Source: DASUMP01 sp036277635 (GTDB lineage Bacteria; Actinomycetota; Acidimicrobiia; IMCC26256; PALSA-610). Taken from it: a DNA stretch of 18,238 nt. The first letter of the stretch is position 1. Every line of letters starts with the position of its first letter. Location: assembly GCA_036277635.1 (NCBI GenBank), contig DASUMP010000137.1, positions 1-18,238 on the forward strand. Direction: 5' to 3'. Made by a program: the position numbers and the translations under genes. The notes beneath the pieces were generated by a model. That model was not told the DNA's origin. It worked only from the letters and a program-made list of their open reading frames with translations, and did no database searches. Of this stretch, positions 14,853 to 18,238 are shown piece by piece.

Positions 14853-16060
14853 CAGCGGAACTCCTCGACTCGCTCGCCCGCCTTGGGCATCGAGAGCCAC
14901 AGCATCCCGTACGCGACGAGCGCGACGCCGGCCGCCGCGATCGCGGTGACCGCGACGTTCCAGCCCTCTTCGCGCGCGACCACGATCGCGACCGATACCA
15001 GCACCCAGAGGATCGCGATCTCGATGAGGTACTTCCAGCCGAGCGCCATCAGGCGGTCGTAGCGCATCCGCGGAAGGGACGCGCGCACCCAGAACGTCGT
15101 GAACACGAGCGCCAGGACCTTGAGCGCGAACCAGACGACCGGCATCAGCCACACGTTGACGACGTTGTCGGCGGCGAGGAACCCGAGGCTCGGACCGGAC
15201 GGGCCGCCGAGGAACAGCGTCACCGCGACCGCCGACATCGTGATCACGTTCATGAACTCGGCGAGGAAGAAGATCGCGAAGCGGATGCCGGTGTACTCGG
15301 TGTGGAACCCGCCGACGAGCTCCTGCTCGGCTTCGACGAGGTCGAACGGCGGGTGGTTCGTCTCCGCGGTGGCGGCGATCAGGAAGATCACGAACGGCAC
15401 GAGCGCGGGGAGCAAGTACCACTCGCTCACGAACGACTGCCAGTCGATCCACGCTTGCCGACTCACGATCTCGCGGGTCGACAGGGTGCCCGACTGCACG
15501 AGCACTCCCAGCACCGCGAGCCCGAAGGCCGCTTCGTAGGAGAGCAGCTGCGCGGTGGCGCGCACCGATCCGAGCAGCGGGTACTTCGAGCCCGACGACC
15601 AGCCCGCGAGCATGATCCCGTACACGCCGAGCCCCGACATCGCGAGGATGAACAGCGCGCCGATCGGGATCTCGACGACTTGCAGGTGCGTCTCGTGCCC
15701 GAGGATCGAGACCGTGCCACCGATCGGGATCACGCAGAACATCAGGAACGCCGGCAGGATCGACAGGTACGGCGCGAGCCGGAAGACCGGCCGGTCGGCG
15801 GTGCTCGGGATCGACTGCTCCTTGAAGAACAGCTTGATGCCGTCGGCGAGCGTCTGGAGCACGCCGTACGGACCTGCGGTGGCGGGGCCGATCCGGTTCT
15901 GCATGTCGGCGAGCACCTTGCGCATGCCCCAGATGTAGAGCATCACGCTGACGAGCAGCAGCACGAACGCGGCGACGACCTTGATGACGACGACGAAGAA
16001 CACCGACCAGCTGACGCCGGCGTCGAACAGTGGGTCGCCCGCGGCGAGCACGTCGATCAC
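14852..16060 (-). CDS. nuoH: NADH-quinone oxidoreductase subunit H, cluster 1
   Basis: Membrane subunit forming the quinone cavity and the start of the proton-coupling charge chain. It has 402 residues, longer than the ~330-340 of many NuoH proteins because of an N-terminal extension of about 20 residues and an extra C-terminal hydrophobic segment (near 357-392) with a short polar tail. Signatures are MQNRIGPATAGPYG (53-66), ADGIKLFFKEQ (72-82) and PPFDLVEAEQELVGG (237-251). The acidic set D240, E243, E245, E247 and E255 is complete, and E176 in SYE is present. The GTG at 16060 overlaps the nuoG stop (GTGA). It shares motifs but only modest overall similarity with the cluster 2 NuoH. Confidence 0.96.
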   Translation of the reverse strand: MIDVLAAGDPLFDAGVSWSVFFVVVIKVVAAFVLLLVSVMLYIWGMRKVLADMQNRIGPATAGPYGVLQTLADGIKLFFKEQSIPSTADRPVFRLAPYLSILPAFLMFCVIPIGGTVSILGHETHLQVVEIPIGALFILAMSGLGVYGIMLAGWSSGSKYPLLGSVRATAQLLSYEAAFGLAVLGVLVQSGTLSTREIVSRQAWIDWQSFVSEWYLLPALVPFVIFLIAATAETNHPPFDLVEAEQELVGGFHTEYTGIRFAIFFLAEFMNVITMSAVAVTLFLGGPSGPSLGFLAADNVVNVWLMPVVWFALKVLALVFTTFWVRASLPRMRYDRLMALGWKYLIEIAILWVLVSVAIVVAREEGWNVAVTAIAAAGVALVAYGMLWLSMPKAGERVEEFR

Positions 16061-18238
16061 GGGATCGTCTCCACCCGCAGGTCGGTGACGTCGCCGGCGG
16101 CGTCGATGACGCGCGCGGCGCCCTGGCCGTCGGCCGTGAAGCAGCAGCGCGCCACGCCGGGTGGCACGAGGTGCGAGGCGCGCACGCGCACCGTGAGCGA
16201 CCCACGTGCCGAGGTGATCCGCACTTCGTCGCCGTCGGCGATCGTGAGCCGCGTGAGATCGCTCGGATTGACGTCGACGACCTGCTCGCGCGGGAGTCCG
16301 GCGAGCACCGGCGTGGACGTGACGGCACGCCCGGCGTCGTAGAGGGTGCGGCTCGTCACGAGGCGCAGAGCGTACGCGTCGCGCGCGGCGGGCTCGCCGC
16401 CGGTGACGACGCGATCCCACTGGTACAACGCCGGCGCGTCCTGCGTGGACGCGGCGCGCGCGGCGGTCGCGCTCGCGGCGTCGTCGGTGTGCGCCTCTTC
16501 GGCGTCGGTGAGGTGCTCGCCCTCCACGCGGATCGGGTCCCATGACACCGCGGAACCGTCGTCGGCGAGGATCGAGAGCGCGCCTCGCCGAAGTACCACG
16601 TCGTCGACGTGATCTGCGACGGGCACGACGACGCCGTCGCGCGCGCGCCGCAGGAGGTCGGCGGTCGCGCCGAGCAACGCGGGCGCGACCGCGGCGATCT
16701 CGTCGGTGACCTCGTCGACCGTCTCCAGGTCGAAGTCGACGCCGAGCCGGGCGGCGAGCTCGACGGCGATGCGCCACTCGTCCATCGAGGTTCCCTCGGG
16801 CGAGACCTTCATGCCGAGCCGCTGCACGCGCCCTTCGAGGTTGGTGGTGCTCCCCGCCTTCTCACCCCAGAGGGTGCACGGGAGGAACACCTCGGCGCGT
16901 CGAGTCGACTCCGACACGAACGCGTCGACGGCGACGATGGTGCCGATGCCGTCGAGCGCGCGCTCGACGAGGGCGCGGTCGGGGAAGTCGGAGAGCGGGT
17001 CGGCGCCGACGAGGACGAGCGCGTGGATCCGACCTTCGGCTGCCGCGCGCAGCACACCCGTCGCGTCGAGCCCGCGGTCGGCGGGCACGGTGCCCCACCG
17101 CTCGGTGAACCACTCGGCGCCGTCGGCGAGCGTGACCCGCCCGGGGAGGAACCCGGGCGCGAGCCCGACCTCGAGCGCGCCGTGCACGTTCCCGCGCCGC
17201 AGCCCCGAGAGGAAGAGCGTGTCGTCGCGCCCGGCGAAGGCGGCGGCGGCGCGCACGGTCGCGGCCGGCGACTCGGCGAGCGAGCCCCGTCCGAGGAACA
17301 CCACGATCGGACCCGGACGCGCGCGGAGCTGCTCGGCGAGCGCGTCGATCGCGTCGTCGCGGCTGGAGGTGCCGTCGATCGCGGTGACGAGACGCTCGAC
17401 GAGTCGTCCCTGTTCTCCGGGTGCCGGTCGCAGGACGGCCGACGCGATGGACGTGAGCCCGTGGTCGACCGGCGCGAGATCGATCACCGGGACACCGAGC
17501 TCGAGTGCGGCGCGCCGGATGCGCAGGTGCAGGACGGGGAGCTCTTCTTTCGGGTCGGGGCCCAGCAGCACGATCGCGCCGGCCCGATCGAGATCGGCGA
17601 TCTGGGCGCGGGGCACGCCGAGCACGACATCGGCGGGGAGCCCGTCGCCGAGCTGCGCGTCGACGTGGTCGGTGCCGAGCACACCCTTGGCGAGACGAGC
17701 CCACGCGTATGCGTCTTCGTTGCTGCCGCGGGCGCCGCCGAGGAGCGCGATCGCGCCGGGACCGTGCAGGTCGCGCACGCGGGCGAGCGCGGTCGCGGCG
17801 GCGTCGAGCGCGTCGGGCCAGGAGACCTCGCGCCGCTCGCCGTCGACGAGCAGCTGCGGGTCGAGCACGCGATCGGGCGAGTGGACGTACTCGAAGCCGT
17901 AGCGACCCTTGTCGCACAACCACCCGTGGTTGACCGGCTCGGAGTCGACGCCGAGGAACCGCACGAGCCGGTTCGACGACGATTGGAGCGCGCCCCGGCA
18001 GCCGACCGCACACGTGCCGCACGACGTCTCGACCGTGGCGAGGTCCCACGGGCGCGCTTTGAAGCGGTATTGCTTCGACAGCAGCGCGCCGACCGGACAG
18101 ATCTGCACGGTGTTGCCGGAGAAGTACGACGAGAACGGGTCGTCCGGGAACGTGAGCACCTGGGTGCGGTCGCCACGATCGACGAACGTGATCAACGGGT
18201 CGCCGGCGATCTCGTCGGCGAACCGGGTGCAGCGCGCG
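16057..18238 (-). CDS. nuoG: NADH-quinone oxidoreductase subunit G, cluster 1 (5' end cut by window edge)
   Basis: Large N-module subunit that carries iron-sulfur clusters linking NuoF/E to NuoI. The last 726 residues are visible; the N-terminal [2Fe-2S] domain and cluster N5 lie beyond the right edge. In fragment numbering, C3 (RCTRFADEIAGDP) and C47 (GNTVQICPVGAL) are the last two N4 ligands. C73, C76, C80 and C108 form CX2CX3CX27C, the ligand pattern of the extra cluster N7. A molybdopterin-oxidoreductase-like region follows, then a C-terminal dinucleotide-binding-like domain (about 615-726) starting near SRTLYDAG. No molybdenum role is expected in this family. It overlaps nuoH by 4 nt. 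nuoE and nuoF are expected upstream, outside the window. Confidence 0.97.
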   Translation of the reverse strand, partial: ARCTRFADEIAGDPLITFVDRGDRTQVLTFPDDPFSSYFSGNTVQICPVGALLSKQYRFKARPWDLATVETSCGTCAVGCRGALQSSSNRLVRFLGVDSEPVNHGWLCDKGRYGFEYVHSPDRVLDPQLLVDGERREVSWPDALDAAATALARVRDLHGPGAIALLGGARGSNEDAYAWARLAKGVLGTDHVDAQLGDGLPADVVLGVPRAQIADLDRAGAIVLLGPDPKEELPVLHLRIRRAALELGVPVIDLAPVDHGLTSIASAVLRPAPGEQGRLVERLVTAIDGTSSRDDAIDALAEQLRARPGPIVVFLGRGSLAESPAATVRAAAAFAGRDDTLFLSGLRRGNVHGALEVGLAPGFLPGRVTLADGAEWFTERWGTVPADRGLDATGVLRAAAEGRIHALVLVGADPLSDFPDRALVERALDGIGTIVAVDAFVSESTRRAEVFLPCTLWGEKAGSTTNLEGRVQRLGMKVSPEGTSMDEWRIAVELAARLGVDFDLETVDEVTDEIAAVAPALLGATADLLRRARDGVVVPVADHVDDVVLRRGALSILADDGSAVSWDPIRVEGEHLTDAEEAHTDDAASATAARAASTQDAPALYQWDRVVTGGEPAARDAYALRLVTSRTLYDAGRAVTSTPVLAGLPREQVVDVNPSDLTRLTIADGDEVRITSARGSLTVRVRASHLVPPGVARCCFTADGQGAARVIDAAGDVTDLRVETIP

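Noticed and set aside
16061..16777. N-terminal extension of cluster 1 NuoH into nuoG
   Set aside because: Reads nuoG out of frame as Arg/Ala-rich sequence; the GTG at 16060 overlaps the nuoG stop in the same style as neighbouring junctions.
1..18238. Recent tandem duplication of the H-M block
   Set aside because: Paralogue pairs share only motifs; lengths, loops and start contexts differ, and nucleotide similarity is confined to the most conserved motifs such as the NuoM TWLPDAHTEAP region.

Overview
All of the recognisable coding capacity in this window is respiratory complex I (NADH:quinone oxidoreductase, nuo). Every gene lies on the minus strand, so transcription runs from the high coordinates to the low ones. 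The DNA is very GC-rich, start codons are often GTG (one is TTG), and the proteins look actinobacterial. The NuoG fragment most resembles what I remember of Acidimicrobiia (Ilumatobacter-like) proteins; that placement is inference from memory, not a search.

Read in the direction of transcription, two nuo clusters lie head to tail. Cluster 1 (18238 to 8258) holds nuoG (its 5' end is beyond the right edge), then nuoH, I, J, K, L, M and N. All junctions overlap by 1 or 4 nt, so this looks like one translationally coupled operon. A 126-nt gap (8132-8257) follows, with a plausible sigma70-type promoter. Cluster 2 (8131 to 1) holds nuoA, B, C, D and then directly nuoH, I, J, K, L and M, where M runs off the left edge and nuoN presumably follows. 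Cluster 2 has no nuoE, nuoF or nuoG: the nuoD stop overlaps the nuoH start. It therefore encodes the quinone-reducing Q module and the proton-pumping membrane arm but no NADH-oxidising N module, like the reduced 11-subunit complexes (archaeal Fpo, cyanobacterial NDH-1) and the second reduced nuo set I recall from Streptomyces.

The two H-M sets are deeply diverged paralogues, not a recent duplication. Proton-channel residues in the antiporter-like subunits are kept in both clusters. Cluster 2, however, differs at functional positions: NuoD has Trp and Gln where Thermus Nqo4 has quinone-site Tyr87 and Asp139, NuoH has Val where E. coli NuoH has Glu216, and NuoI has a basic loop where cluster 1 has an acidic one. 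Together these suggest a second complex I with a different electron donor and possibly altered quinone chemistry. Cluster 2 is also interrupted by a 97-nt repeat-rich spacer between nuoI and nuoJ, after which the genes are no longer overlapping.

No RNA genes, insertion sequences, CRISPR arrays or convincing intrinsic terminators were seen. No gene-free stretch exceeds 300 nt; the two longest are the 126-nt and 97-nt gaps described here. The window does not show whether cluster 1 has its own nuoABCDEF upstream.
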